From Methylobacter sp. (GTDB taxonomy: Bacteria > Pseudomonadota > Gammaproteobacteria > Methylococcales > Methylomonadaceae), in the NCBI GenBank assembly GCA_004299305.1, contig SCPZ01000115.1, forward strand, positions 1 through 48,251: a stretch of DNA of 48,251 nucleotides. The letters are read 5' to 3'. Shown here in pieces: positions 6,971-15,395 of the stretch. Positions within the stretch are counted from its first letter, which is position 1, and each line of letters begins with the position of its first letter. The notes under the pieces were generated by a model. That model saw only the letters and a list, made by a program, of their open reading frames with translations. It was not told the origin of the DNA and did not search any database. Position numbers and translations under genes: made by a program.

Positions 6971-8833
6971 ATGCGCATCGCTACCCGATTAAGGATCACG
7001 TCAACGGTTACGATATTTTCTCTTATCGTGTTGGCGTCGGTTCTTACCTGGTCATTGCTCGAATTTAAGAGCGCAAAAAACGACTATGTTCTTGCCGATG
7101 CGATAAAGGTTAATTTTTTCGAAAGCGCGTCATTTCGGGATCAGTATTTCCTGTATCGTGAAGATCGTGCGCGCGTGTTGTGGGATGAGAGTAAAGACAC
7201 AGCCGAGCAGCTGTTATTGCAGGCGGATCAGCAATTCTATGGCGCACTCAATCGGCAGGCTCTGGAGCGGCTACACAGGAATATTGAGGACAGTTCGGCT
7301 ATTTTTCATCGCATCGTCAGCAACACCGTGACCTTGAAAACAGCCGCGAGCAACCGCCATGTGTATGAAGAGCTCGACAAAAGGCTGTTTAGCCAACTAC
7401 TGCTGAAGGCGGCTACGATCCGTGATGTGGCGACGGTGTTGAAGGATTCAAGCGCACAACGTGTTGAGCAGACCTACAAACACCTGGCTATTATTATCGG
7501 CTTATTTGCGGTGACTCTGGCGCTCGCTACCGTGGTGACCTCAATACAACTCGGCAGGTTGATCCGCAAGCGCTTGGCGCCGTTACACGATGGCGCAAGA
7601 AGGGTTGCCGACGGTGATATGGGTTATAGGATTCGGTGTGACGGTTCCGATGAATTTACCGAACTTGCCCTGTCCATCAATGCCATGACTGAAAGTCTGC
7701 AAATGTCCACCCGGCAGCTTGAGGCGGAAATCAGTGCGCACAATTCGGTGGAAATGGCGTTAAGCAACAGTGAGGAACGTTTCCAGATGGCGTTGTCCGG
7801 GGCCGACATGGCCACTTGGGATTGGCATATCCCAAGCGGCGTGCTGATTTTCAATGACCGCTGGGCTGAAATACAAGGCTATTCGCCGGAAGCGCTAGCC
7901 CAAAGCGTCGAAAGCTGGGAAATGTGCGTATGCCCGGATGACATGCCTCAAATAAGGGAAAAATTTGACCGTCATTTCAAAAGGGAAACATCCATCTACG
8001 AATCCGAGCATCGGGTGCGTCATAAAGACGGCCACTGGGTTTGGGTGCAAAGCCGGGGTAAGGTTATTGAATGGGATAGCGAGGGAAAACCCTTACATGC
8101 CATGGGCACCTCCCTCGACATCACGGAACGTAAACGAATTGAGGATAAACTGCTACGCGCTCACGCCGAATTGGAGCAGTTTACTCGCATTGCCGCGCAC
8201 CATTTGCAAGAACCGACTCGACGCCTGGTAAGCTTTACCCAACGCTTGCGGACTCAAATTCCGGATGAACAGTTAACCGAGGAAGCCAAAGCCTCGTTGC
8301 ATTTTATCGAACAAGGCGCGACCCGGCAAAGCGCCTTGGTGCGCGATATTCAACTGTATATGAGCGCCGACCAGCCACGCAGCACGATGGAGAAAGTCGC
8401 TGTTGTTGATGTTCTTACTAAGCTGCTGGAACAGAAGGCATCGCTGTTGCGCGAAACGGGCGCGCAAGTGGATTACGACACGCTCCCCGCCGTTTTCATC
8501 GACCGCCCGCGCCTGCAAGATATTCTCAGTATTTTGCTGGACAACGCTCTGCGCTACCGTCATCCTACGCTTACAACGCATATACGGATTAGTGGCGAGT
8601 TGAACGCGGGCCGGGTGGTTTACCGCGTTGCAGATAATGGCGTCGGCATTCCTGTGGAATACCGGGAACGTGTTTTTGGGGTATTCGAGCGTTTGCAGGT
8701 GCATGAAGATCAAAACTCCACCGGCATCGGCTTGGCAATTGTCCGGCGCATCATTGAAAGTTGCGGCGGGTCGGTATCCTTGCATGAAACGCCGGGTGGC
8801 GGCACGACTGTTTTATTTGACTTGCCCGGCTAA
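6971..8833 (+). CDS. Membrane sensor histidine kinase with HAMP and PAS
   Basis: This 620-aa protein has one membrane segment at about 9-30, a roughly 140-residue periplasmic helical region, a second segment at about 171-195, a HAMP domain (RLAPLHDGARRVADGDMGYR...), a PAS_3-type domain at about 270-390 ending SLDITERKR, HisKA and HATPase (LLDNALRYRHP, DNGVGI, STGIGLAIVRR). The H-box reads AAHHLQEP with H410 as the likely phospho-acceptor. The following residue, normally acidic (H-D/E), is also histidine, so catalysis may be altered. It is co-oriented with and six bases from the substrate-binding lipoprotein. Likely receivers are the two regulators at 9102-10837. Confidence 0.92.
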   Translation: MRIATRLRITSTVTIFSLIVLASVLTWSLLEFKSAKNDYVLADAIKVNFFESASFRDQYFLYREDRARVLWDESKDTAEQLLLQADQQFYGALNRQALERLHRNIEDSSAIFHRIVSNTVTLKTAASNRHVYEELDKRLFSQLLLKAATIRDVATVLKDSSAQRVEQTYKHLAIIIGLFAVTLALATVVTSIQLGRLIRKRLAPLHDGARRVADGDMGYRIRCDGSDEFTELALSINAMTESLQMSTRQLEAEISAHNSVEMALSNSEERFQMALSGADMATWDWHIPSGVLIFNDRWAEIQGYSPEALAQSVESWEMCVCPDDMPQIREKFDRHFKRETSIYESEHRVRHKDGHWVWVQSRGKVIEWDSEGKPLHAMGTSLDITERKRIEDKLLRAHAELEQFTRIAAHHLQEPTRRLVSFTQRLRTQIPDEQLTEEAKASLHFIEQGATRQSALVRDIQLYMSADQPRSTMEKVAVVDVLTKLLEQKASLLRETGAQVDYDTLPAVFIDRPRLQDILSILLDNALRYRHPTLTTHIRISGELNAGRVVYRVADNGVGIPVEYRERVFGVFERLQVHEDQNSTGIGLAIVRRIIESCGGSVSLHETPGGGTTVLFDLPG

Positions 8834-8852
8834 ATACTGAACAAGAGATTTA

Positions 8853-9100
8853 AGGTAACTCGCAAAAAAATAAACAACAAATACAATGGAACACGGATGA
8901 CACGGATGACACGGATGACACGGATGACACGGATGACACGGATGACACGGATTAGACTGATAAACACAGATAAAACCAATGAATGGGCTATTCATCAACT
9001 TTTTAAAATCCGTTTAAATCCGTCCAATCCGTGTCATCCGTGTTCTATTATAAAATTAGCCCTGAGTAGTTACGTGTATTTTATTTATTACGAGTTGCCT
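8853..9100. repeat. Inverted-repeat element, TIR type B, with inner 9-bp array
   Basis: The ends are AGGTAACTCG (8853-8862) and CGAGTTGCCT (9091-9100), nine of ten bases matching as inverted repeats, followed inward by A/T-rich extensions. Inside lie seven tandem 9-bp units ACACGGATG (8891-8953) and, at about 9020-9047, the inverted arm ATCCGTGTCATCCGTGTTC. The related end AGCTAACTCGCAAAAA flanks 19892-19997. The right end stops one base before the start codon of the response regulator at 9102, so that gene's ribosome binding region lies in the element. Confidence 0.75.
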
Positions 9101-9101
9101 A

Positions 9102-9560
9102 ATGATGAACAAACTCCATAACTCTAACTTCGTTGAAATTTTGCTGTTGGAAGATGAGCCCTCGGATGCCTATTTAGTAAAAATGGCGTTAAAAGAAGGC
9201 AGGGTGCTTGCGCACTTGCATCATGTGGTTGACGGGCGGGAGGGGCTGGATTTTTTAAACAAGACCGAAAAATATGCCGATGCGCCGCGGCCCGATTTGA
9301 TTTTTCTCGACCTTAACATGCCGCGCATGAGCGGTTGCGAGTTTTTAGTCGCAATCAAAGCCGACGAACGCTTTAAAGCCATTCCGGTCGTGGTGCTGAC
9401 AACGTCCGACGTAGAAAAAGACGTAGTTCGTTCTTATCAGCTGGGCGCGACCAGTTATATTACCAAGCCGGTGGATATGCCGCAGTTCATTAAAGCCATT
9501 CAGCAGATTGGCGAGTATTGGTTCAGCTTGGTACGCTTGCCGAAAGATTATAAGTTATGA
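9102..9560 (+). CDS. Single-domain response regulator, Rcp1 type
   Basis: This 152-aa stand-alone receiver contains the acidic pair in LLLEDEPSDA (E17/D18), phospho-acceptor D70 in DLIFLDLNMPRMSG, the switch threonine in VVLTTSD and the lysine in ITKPVD. The loop SDAYLVKMAL and the C-terminal GEYWFSLVRLP are typical of Rcp1-like receivers that pair with PAS or phytochrome-type kinases. A second ATG follows the first; either could serve. The gene overlaps the next by four bases (ATGA), so it probably shuttles phosphate within the same pathway as the GGDEF protein. Confidence 0.92.
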   Translation: MMNKLHNSNFVEILLLEDEPSDAYLVKMALKEGRVLAHLHHVVDGREGLDFLNKTEKYADAPRPDLIFLDLNMPRMSGCEFLVAIKADERFKAIPVVVLTTSDVEKDVVRSYQLGATSYITKPVDMPQFIKAIQQIGEYWFSLVRLPKDYKL

Positions 9561-10837
9561 ATCCAGTCGCAACGATACGGGTGTTGCTGGTTGAAGACGA
9601 AGCCGGCGATGCGCACCTGGTAAGAATGAAATTAGGACAAAGCCAGAGCGAGCATTTTGACCTATGCTGGGCTCAATCGCTGACTGAAGCGCAGCAATGT
9701 TTAGCGGCCTCGTCTTTCGATGTGATGCTGTTGGACTTGTCCTTACCCGATTCGGAAGGATTGGCAACCGTTCACAGCGCCCGCGCCATGGCGATGGCTA
9801 TTCCTATTGTTGTGCTCAGCGGTCGCGGCGATACCGATTTTGCCTTGACTGCGCTGGAAGCCGGGGCCGTGGATTACATGGTCAAAGGCGACTTCGGTTA
9901 TGACGGCTTGGCGCGGGTGATACGTTACGCGCTGTTGCGAACCGAAATGGAGGCGCGGAACAATTTGCTGGTAGCCGCGTTGGAAGCGGCGGCAAACGGA
10001 ATTGTTATTACCGATAAAGATGCTGTTGTTATTTGGACTAATCCCGCTTTCAGCCGGTTAACCGGTTACAGTCGGGAAGAAGCGGTGGGGCATAAGCCGA
10101 GCGACTTGATCAAATCCGGCTTACAGGATGAGGCATTTTACCAGGATATGTGGGCCAATCTTCTGGACGGTCGCCATTGGCGGGGAGAACTGATCAACAA
10201 ACGCAAAAACGGCAGCTTGTATTACGAGGAACTTAATATTGCGCCGGTAAAGAACAGCGCCGGAGAAATTACCCATTTTATCGGCATTAAGGAAGATATT
10301 TCCGTGCGCAAGGAGATGGAAGCGCAATTGCAAAAACTTGCCAGCACCGATCCGTTGACCGGATTATTTAACCGACGCGTATTTTTAGAGAGACTGGAGC
10401 AAGAACAAGCAAAAGTAGCGCGTTTGCGGCGTTATTCAGCCGTGTTGTTAATGTTGGATTTGGATTTCTTTAAACGGGTTAATGACACATACGGACATGC
10501 CACCGGAGATACCGTGTTAAAGGCGTTTGCCGAAATAGCGCGCAATAATTCACGCGCAACTGATATTCCGGCGCGCCTGGGCGGCGAAGAATTTGCTATT
10601 TTGTTGGCCGGGGCTGACAAAAGCGATGCCCTGACTATGGCGGAACGCTTGCGCCAACAAGTTGCCGAAATCGTTATCGATCATGAGGCCGGTCCGGTAC
10701 GAATCACCGTCAGTATCGGTGCAGCGATCTTATTGGCTGACGATGTTAATAGCGAAGCCGTATTGCATCGCGCCGATGCGGCTTTGTATGAAGCTAAAGA
10801 CAGGGGGCGTAATCGGACGTATTGGTCTTGTTTTTAG
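9557..10837 (+). CDS. Diguanylate cyclase with receiver and PAS domains
   Basis: This 426-aa protein has a receiver at 1-125 (phospho-acceptor D60 in DVMLLDLSLP), a PAS domain at about 135-260 (ITDKDAVVIWTNPAFSRLTG, GIKEDISVRK) and a GGDEF domain at about 265-426. The signature is GGEEF at 342-346, an active variant, and RATD lies exactly five residues before it, so the inhibitory c-di-GMP site is present. The domain should make c-di-GMP from two GTP when the receiver is phosphorylated. It is coupled by ATGA overlap to the single-domain receiver. Together with the two kinases upstream this makes a phosphorelay ending in c-di-GMP. Confidence 0.93.
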   Translation: MNPVATIRVLLVEDEAGDAHLVRMKLGQSQSEHFDLCWAQSLTEAQQCLAASSFDVMLLDLSLPDSEGLATVHSARAMAMAIPIVVLSGRGDTDFALTALEAGAVDYMVKGDFGYDGLARVIRYALLRTEMEARNNLLVAALEAAANGIVITDKDAVVIWTNPAFSRLTGYSREEAVGHKPSDLIKSGLQDEAFYQDMWANLLDGRHWRGELINKRKNGSLYYEELNIAPVKNSAGEITHFIGIKEDISVRKEMEAQLQKLASTDPLTGLFNRRVFLERLEQEQAKVARLRRYSAVLLMLDLDFFKRVNDTYGHATGDTVLKAFAEIARNNSRATDIPARLGGEEFAILLAGADKSDALTMAERLRQQVAEIVIDHEAGPVRITVSIGAAILLADDVNSEAVLHRADAALYEAKDRGRNRTYWSCF

Positions 10838-10907
10838 CTGCCGGGACAAATTGCGCCCGGCCGGATGATAAAATGGAGCGCCGCTCCCCTACAAAAAACG
10901 CATTGGA

Positions 10908-11723
10908 ATGAATAGCATGAAAAATATTTTATGGGTGGTTTTGTTGGCAAGCAGTTTTTTGTCGCCGCAAACTTTAGCAAAATCAAGCGTTTTACAGCAG
11001 GTAATCGCAGGAAAGCAGCGTTCGGCAGAGCATAAGCAGCGGGATAAATATAGGCATCCGCAGCAAACCTTGGCGTTTTTCGATGTTAAGGACAACATGA
11101 CGGTCGTCGAAATCTGGCCGGGCGAAGGCTGGTATACGGAAATTCTTGCGCCGTATTTAAAAGACCACGGCAAACTGTATGCGGCCCATTTTTCAGCCGA
11201 GGCTGAGCAGCCTTATTTTAAAAAGAACCTGCATGAGTTTGTTGAAAAGCTAAAAAGTCAGCCGAAAGTTTACGAAAAAGTCGAGTTAACGGTATTGCAG
11301 CCGCCAAAATTTTTGCAGATAGCCCCGGAGGCTTCAGTTGACCGGGTTTTAACCTTTCGTAATGTGCATAATTGGATGAAAAACGATCAGGCCGCAGCGG
11401 TATTTAAGGCCATGTATAAGGCATTAAAGCCGGGTGGGATTTTAGGCGTTGTGGAGCATAGAAATTCGGTCTTAAAGCCGCAGGATGCCCAAGCCACATC
11501 CGGCTACGTCAGTGAGGACTATGTGATTGCGTTGGCAAGAAATGCGGGTTTTGAGTTTCTGGATAAATCTGAAATCAATGCCAACAGCAAAGATACCAAG
11601 GATTATCCCGAAGGCGTCTGGACTTTGCCGCCTGCTTTAAAGCTTAAGGATAAAGACAGAAAGAAATATTTGGCTATCGGTGAAAGTGACCGGATGACGA
11701 TTAAATTTATCAAGCCTCGGTAA
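10908..11723 (+). CDS. Methyltransferase-like protein with signal peptide (COG4798 type)
   Basis: This 271-aa protein has a cleavable-looking N-terminal signal (KNILWVVLLASSFLS, ending QTLAKSS), then a class I methyltransferase fold: motif I VVEIWPGEGWYTEIL near 65-80, VLTFRNVHNWM near 145, LKPGGILGVVEH near 180. It matches the predicted methyltransferases of COG4798. The export signal is puzzling, since S-adenosylmethionine is cytoplasmic; such proteins may bind another ligand or act before export. The start could be ATG 10908 or ATG 10917. It stands alone; no promoter is obvious. Substrate unknown. Confidence 0.8.
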   Translation: MNSMKNILWVVLLASSFLSPQTLAKSSVLQQVIAGKQRSAEHKQRDKYRHPQQTLAFFDVKDNMTVVEIWPGEGWYTEILAPYLKDHGKLYAAHFSAEAEQPYFKKNLHEFVEKLKSQPKVYEKVELTVLQPPKFLQIAPEASVDRVLTFRNVHNWMKNDQAAAVFKAMYKALKPGGILGVVEHRNSVLKPQDAQATSGYVSEDYVIALARNAGFEFLDKSEINANSKDTKDYPEGVWTLPPALKLKDKDRKKYLAIGESDRMTIKFIKPR

Positions 11724-11760
11724 TAAGCTGCGATCGGCTTTACCTTCCGATTTTTGGCTA

Positions 11761-11833
11761 CCAACTAAGCCGGGACAGATAACATCCCTTCAAGGGATGT
11801 TATCTGTAAAATCGTCCCGCTTTAAATTGGAAG
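11761..11833 (+). repeat. CAGATAACATCCC palindrome element (copy 1)
   Basis: The core is a perfect 31-bp palindrome (11776-11806) with arms CAGATAACATCCCTT and AAGGGATGTTATCTG around one base. It lies within a longer imperfect hairpin from CCAACTAAGCCGGGAC to GTCCCGCTTTAAATTGG. Nearly identical copies occur at 21014-21086 (reverse) and 46049-46122, and the core alone at 38084-38114. The rest of the 413-base gap between 10908-11723 and priA holds only the DnaA-box region near 12041-12078 and a candidate promoter. Confidence 0.85.
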
Positions 11834-12040
11834 CCCGATTTTTCGACGAATTCCGCACCGGTGCGGGCTATCTATGCACATTAGCTTGGAGGTGGTGCAA
11901 ACAGGGAGCATAAAAGCTTTTTACTGTCATGTATTATTTATCAACCTATTGAAAAACAAGTAAATATAATTGTCGGCTTAAATGTGTTCAATGTAACAAA
12001 AATGTAATAAAAACCGCAAGTAAGGACGGTTAAAAACTAT

Positions 12041-12078
12041 TTTTCCACAGAGTTATCCACAGCTTCTGTGGGTAACTC
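12041..12078. promoter_or_regulatory. DnaA-box cluster upstream of priA
   Basis: Three DnaA-box-like nonamers occur in 35 bases: TTTTCCACA (12041-12049), the perfect box TTATCCACA (12053-12061), and TGTGGGTAA (12067-12075), the reverse of TTACCCACA. The last two form an imperfect palindrome with 13-base arms. The cluster is directly upstream of, and may overlap the -35 of, the putative priA promoter. Control of priA by DnaA is an inference. Confidence 0.6.
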
Positions 12079-12093
12079 AAATAGTCTAAACCG

Positions 12094-12099
12094 TATAAT
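12094..12099 (+). promoter_or_regulatory. Candidate priA promoter -10 (TATAAT)
   Basis: A perfect TATAAT lies 37 bases before the priA ATG. The matching -35 (12071-12076, GGTAAC) is poor and lies in the DnaA-box palindrome, so an activator or repressor could act here. Confidence 0.45.
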
Positions 12100-12136
12100 G
12101 ACTTAGTCTTAAAATATCAAAAATAATTCAAATATC

Positions 12137-14377
12137 ATGGTCAAGTTGCAAAGCGGCAATGAACTTATTTTTAGGGTTGCCATTGCCGTTCCTGTTTATC
12201 GACTCTTTGATTATCTTCCCCCTGAACAGGTTGGTTTGACCCCTGTTAAACCGGGCATTCGCCTGGAAGTGCCATTTGGTAAGACTAAAAAAATCGCCTT
12301 TCTGGTCGAGTGCGTCCCGCATAGCGACATCGACATTGCCAAATTAAAGCGCGTCGAGCGGATACTGGACGAAAAGCCGTTATTATCAAAAAAAGACCTG
12401 GCGCTATTACACTGGGCCGGTCGATATTACCATCATCCCTTGGGCGAAGTTTTCAGCGCCGCCTTTCCTGTGGCGCTACGTCAGGGTAAATCGGTCGTTA
12501 TTCAAACGGAAAAACGCTATGCCCTGACCGCGTCGGGCAGGGCGATTGATAGCGAGCTATTGAAGCGGACGCCCAAACAAAAAAGCGTACTGGAAAAATT
12601 CCAGGCGCATCAAAACAGCCTGTCCGAAGCGGAACTTTCCGCATGGAATCACAACTGGCGCTCTTCGGTAAAGCAACTGGCAGATCGGCAATTGTTACAA
12701 CTTGCCGGATCGGAGGTCGGGACAAGTTCTACGCCGAGCGTAGTCGAACCGATAATCAGGAACACTGCCTTGCACTGCAATGCGCCGCAGCAAGCGGCGG
12801 TAACTGCGGTGTGCGACAGTCTGGAGCAATTTGGCGTTTTTTTACTGGAAGGCGTGACCGGCAGCGGTAAAACCGAAGTGTATATGCAGATCATCCGCGC
12901 GGTGCTGGAGCAAGGCCGACAGGTGTTGGTGTTGTTGCCGGAAATCACCCTGACGCCCCAGCTTGAAGAGCGGTTCAGGCAACGATTTACCGTCAGCATA
13001 GCCATTTCACATTCAAAATTAACCGACCGGCAGCGGGCTTGTGCCTGGCTTAACATGCAGCGGGGCGAATGTGCAATTTTATTGGGTACCCGATCCGCGC
13101 TGTTTACGCCGTTAAAAAATCCCGGCCTGATTATTCTCGATGAAGAGCATGACGCCTCGTTCAAGCAGCAGGAAGGTTTTCGTTTTTCCGCCCGCGATGT
13201 CGCCGTAGTGCGCGGCAAGCTGTTAAATATCCCGGTATTGTTGGGTTCTGCGACGCCTGCTCTGGAAACCCTGCATAACGTCGAGAACGGGCGTTATCGC
13301 TTGCTGCATCTGCCGGAAAGGGCAGGGAATGCAACAGCGCCGATTTTACAGCTGTTGGACATCAGGAATAAGAAGATGCAGGAAGGGCTGTCCGAAGCGC
13401 TGATTGCGGAGATACGCCTTACCCTGGCAAAAAACGAGCAGGTCTTGTTGTTTCTAAACCGGCGCGGCTTTGCGCCTACCCTGATATGTCATAGTTGCGG
13501 CTGGGTTGCGCGTTGTCGGCGCTGCGACGCCAATATGGTGATTCATTACGATGAAGGGGTGTTGCGTTGCCATCATTGCGGACAGGAACAGCGCCTGATC
13601 AGGCAATGTCCCGCCTGCACAACCGGTGAGCTGACGCCGCTGGGCTTGGGCACCGAACGGGTGGAAAAAGTGTTGGCGGAATTATTTGCCAATAAGACCA
13701 TTGTTCGCCTGGACCGGGATTCAACCCAGCGCAAAGGGGCATTGGAAAACTATTTGCAGCAAATCAACCAGGGGGCGGTGGATATTATCCTGGGTACGCA
13801 AATGCTGGCGAAGGGTCATCATTTCCCCAATGTGACGCTGGTGGCGATACTGGATGTGGATAGCGGCCTGTTCAGCATTGATTTTCATGCCCCGGAAAAA
13901 CTGGCGCAAATGATAGTGCAGGTTTCAGGGCGCGCCGGGCGTGCGGAAAAACCCGGCCGGGTCATCATGCAAACCCGGCAGCCGGAGCATCCTTTATTAA
14001 CGACGCTAATCAGGCAAGGTTATAACAGTTTTGCCAAAACCGCGTTGGCGGAGCGCAAAGAGGCGTCATTGCCGCCGTTCAGTTATCAGGCCCTGTTAAG
14101 AGCGCAGGCTGTAGACGCCCAGATGCCGAAGTTGTTTCTGGGAGAGGTCGCTCAGTTGGGGCAGGAATTCAGCAAAGGTCATATCGATATTTTAGGGCCG
14201 GTTGCGGCGCCGATGGCCAGGCGCGCAGGGCTTTACCGTTATCAATTGCTGTTTCAGAGCAGTAGGCGCCCGGAGTTGCATAGCTTGCTTGATGCGCTGA
14301 TGCCGCTTATTGAAAAACTCAAGCTGGCGAAGAAAGTGCGCTGGTCGCTGGATGTCGATCCGGTGGATTTGTATTGA
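12137..14377 (+). CDS. priA: Primosomal protein N' (replication restart helicase PriA)
   Basis: This 746-aa protein of normal PriA length recognises stalled forks and reloads DnaB. It has the N-terminal 3'-DNA-binding domain (FRVAIAVPVYRLFDYLPPEQ), Walker A GVTGSGKTEVY near 239-249, helicase motif II DEEHD, RGFAP and GRAGR motifs, and two zinc-binding clusters with paired cysteines (CHSCGW, CRRCDA, CHHCG, CPAC) at about 451-505. It ends 59 bases before the convergent bamD stop, with a hairpin between. The upstream region has a DnaA-box cluster, so replication-linked control is possible. Confidence 0.96.
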   Translation: MVKLQSGNELIFRVAIAVPVYRLFDYLPPEQVGLTPVKPGIRLEVPFGKTKKIAFLVECVPHSDIDIAKLKRVERILDEKPLLSKKDLALLHWAGRYYHHPLGEVFSAAFPVALRQGKSVVIQTEKRYALTASGRAIDSELLKRTPKQKSVLEKFQAHQNSLSEAELSAWNHNWRSSVKQLADRQLLQLAGSEVGTSSTPSVVEPIIRNTALHCNAPQQAAVTAVCDSLEQFGVFLLEGVTGSGKTEVYMQIIRAVLEQGRQVLVLLPEITLTPQLEERFRQRFTVSIAISHSKLTDRQRACAWLNMQRGECAILLGTRSALFTPLKNPGLIILDEEHDASFKQQEGFRFSARDVAVVRGKLLNIPVLLGSATPALETLHNVENGRYRLLHLPERAGNATAPILQLLDIRNKKMQEGLSEALIAEIRLTLAKNEQVLLFLNRRGFAPTLICHSCGWVARCRRCDANMVIHYDEGVLRCHHCGQEQRLIRQCPACTTGELTPLGLGTERVEKVLAELFANKTIVRLDRDSTQRKGALENYLQQINQGAVDIILGTQMLAKGHHFPNVTLVAILDVDSGLFSIDFHAPEKLAQMIVQVSGRAGRAEKPGRVIMQTRQPEHPLLTTLIRQGYNSFAKTALAERKEASLPPFSYQALLRAQAVDAQMPKLFLGEVAQLGQEFSKGHIDILGPVAAPMARRAGLYRYQLLFQSSRRPELHSLLDALMPLIEKLKLAKKVRWSLDVDPVDLY

Positions 14378-14383
14378 AGTACG

Positions 14384-14434
14384 AGGTTCAAGGTTCAAGG
14401 TTCAAGGATGTTGTTTTGAACCTTGAACCTTAAA
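14384..14434. terminator. AGGTTCA-repeat hairpin between convergent priA and bamD
   Basis: Tandem AGGTTCA units (14384-14407) face the inverted arm TTGAACCTTGAACCTT (14417-14432). This gives a long stem in the short convergent gap, which could end transcripts from both sides; there is no clean T tract. The repeat unit is shared with 2711-2738. Confidence 0.5.
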
Positions 14435-14435
14435 T

Positions 14436-15275
14436 CTATTTTTCCAGCCCGATAAAATCCCAAACCTTATGCGAAAAAGTTGAATCTTTATGTTCTTGTA
14501 CCGGCGGGCCGTTCGGATAGTTGAGTTCATAGACCCGGTCGGTGTCTTTGGCAATATCGGGCAGGTCAAGTTTAGCGTAGGCTTCTTGCATGATTTGCAA
14601 GGCAAAAGGAACGGCCGGTGTGCGCTGGTATTTGTCAACGACGGTAGACGCCCTGTTGATTGCGGCAACATAAGCTTTGCGCTTCATGTAAAAACGGGCG
14701 ACATGGACTTCGTACATAGCCAGATTGTTTTTAAGCGCAATCATGCGCTGTTGGGCGTCGGCTACGTATTTGCTTTGTGGGAATCTATTGATCAAATCGG
14801 CAAAATTGTCGTAGGCATCTCGCGCATTGCCAGGGTCGCGTTGCGAAGTATCGGTCGGCAGGAAGCGGTCAATAAAGCCTATGCCGCGATTGTAATTAAC
14901 CAGGCCTTTTAAATAATAAGCATAATCAACGCTGGAGCTGCGCGGGTTGATTTTGATAAAGCGGTCTGCTGCGGCGATGGCGGCTTCAGGATCGCCATTT
15001 TTGTAATAAGCGTAAGCAACATCGAGCTGGGTTTGAGCGGATTCGTCGCCGAAAGGATAGCGGGATTCAAGCGCTTCAAAGAGTTTGATGGCCTTGTCGT
15101 AATTGCCGCTATCCAGCGCTGTTTTGGCTTGGTTGCGAAATTTTTCGGCATTCCAGTCGGCATATTCGTCTTCGGTGTCAGAATCGCTGGAGGCGAGGCT
15201 TTTAAGCGTTTCACAGCCTTGAATAGACAGGCCTAAACAACAGATAAATAAAAATTTAATTAAAATTAATCGCAT
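14436..15275 (-). CDS. bamD: Outer membrane assembly lipoprotein BamD
   Basis: BamD is the essential lipoprotein of the BAM complex that inserts beta-barrel proteins in the outer membrane. The 279-aa protein has a lipoprotein signal with lipobox SIQGC (C21), an acidic linker, then five TPR-like repeats from AEKFRNQAKTALDSGNYDKA through RYPFGDESAQTQLDVAYAYY, KINPRSSSVDYAYYLKGLVN, and FYMKRKAYVAAINRAS. It is divergent from rluD, the arrangement seen in most Gammaproteobacteria. Length is slightly above the E. coli protein (245). Confidence 0.95.
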   Translation of the reverse strand: MRLILIKFLFICCLGLSIQGCETLKSLASSDSDTEDEYADWNAEKFRNQAKTALDSGNYDKAIKLFEALESRYPFGDESAQTQLDVAYAYYKNGDPEAAIAAADRFIKINPRSSSVDYAYYLKGLVNYNRGIGFIDRFLPTDTSQRDPGNARDAYDNFADLINRFPQSKYVADAQQRMIALKNNLAMYEVHVARFYMKRKAYVAAINRASTVVDKYQRTPAVPFALQIMQEAYAKLDLPDIAKDTDRVYELNYPNGPPVQEHKDSTFSHKVWDFIGLEK

Positions 15276-15395
15276 AGTGTTAACGACACGCTGTAATATA
15301 AGGGGTTTTTCTCGCTGGATTTAACTGCGATACTTGAGATGGCTTGAGAATCCGGCGAGTATAACTTAACAATGGGTTAATCAGAAGAACTTGTT

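Noticed and set aside
8891-8953. Possible CRISPR-like array
   Set aside because: Units are 9 bp with no spacers, and no cas genes are present.
8813-8998. Minus-strand ORF with repeated His-Pro-Cys
   Set aside because: It is only the translation of the 9-bp ACACGGATG array, whose unit is a multiple of three, and has no family or ribosome site.
12649-13218. 189-aa minus-strand ORF
   Set aside because: It is antisense to the PriA helicase core; serine- and cysteine-rich composition is typical of a shadow frame.
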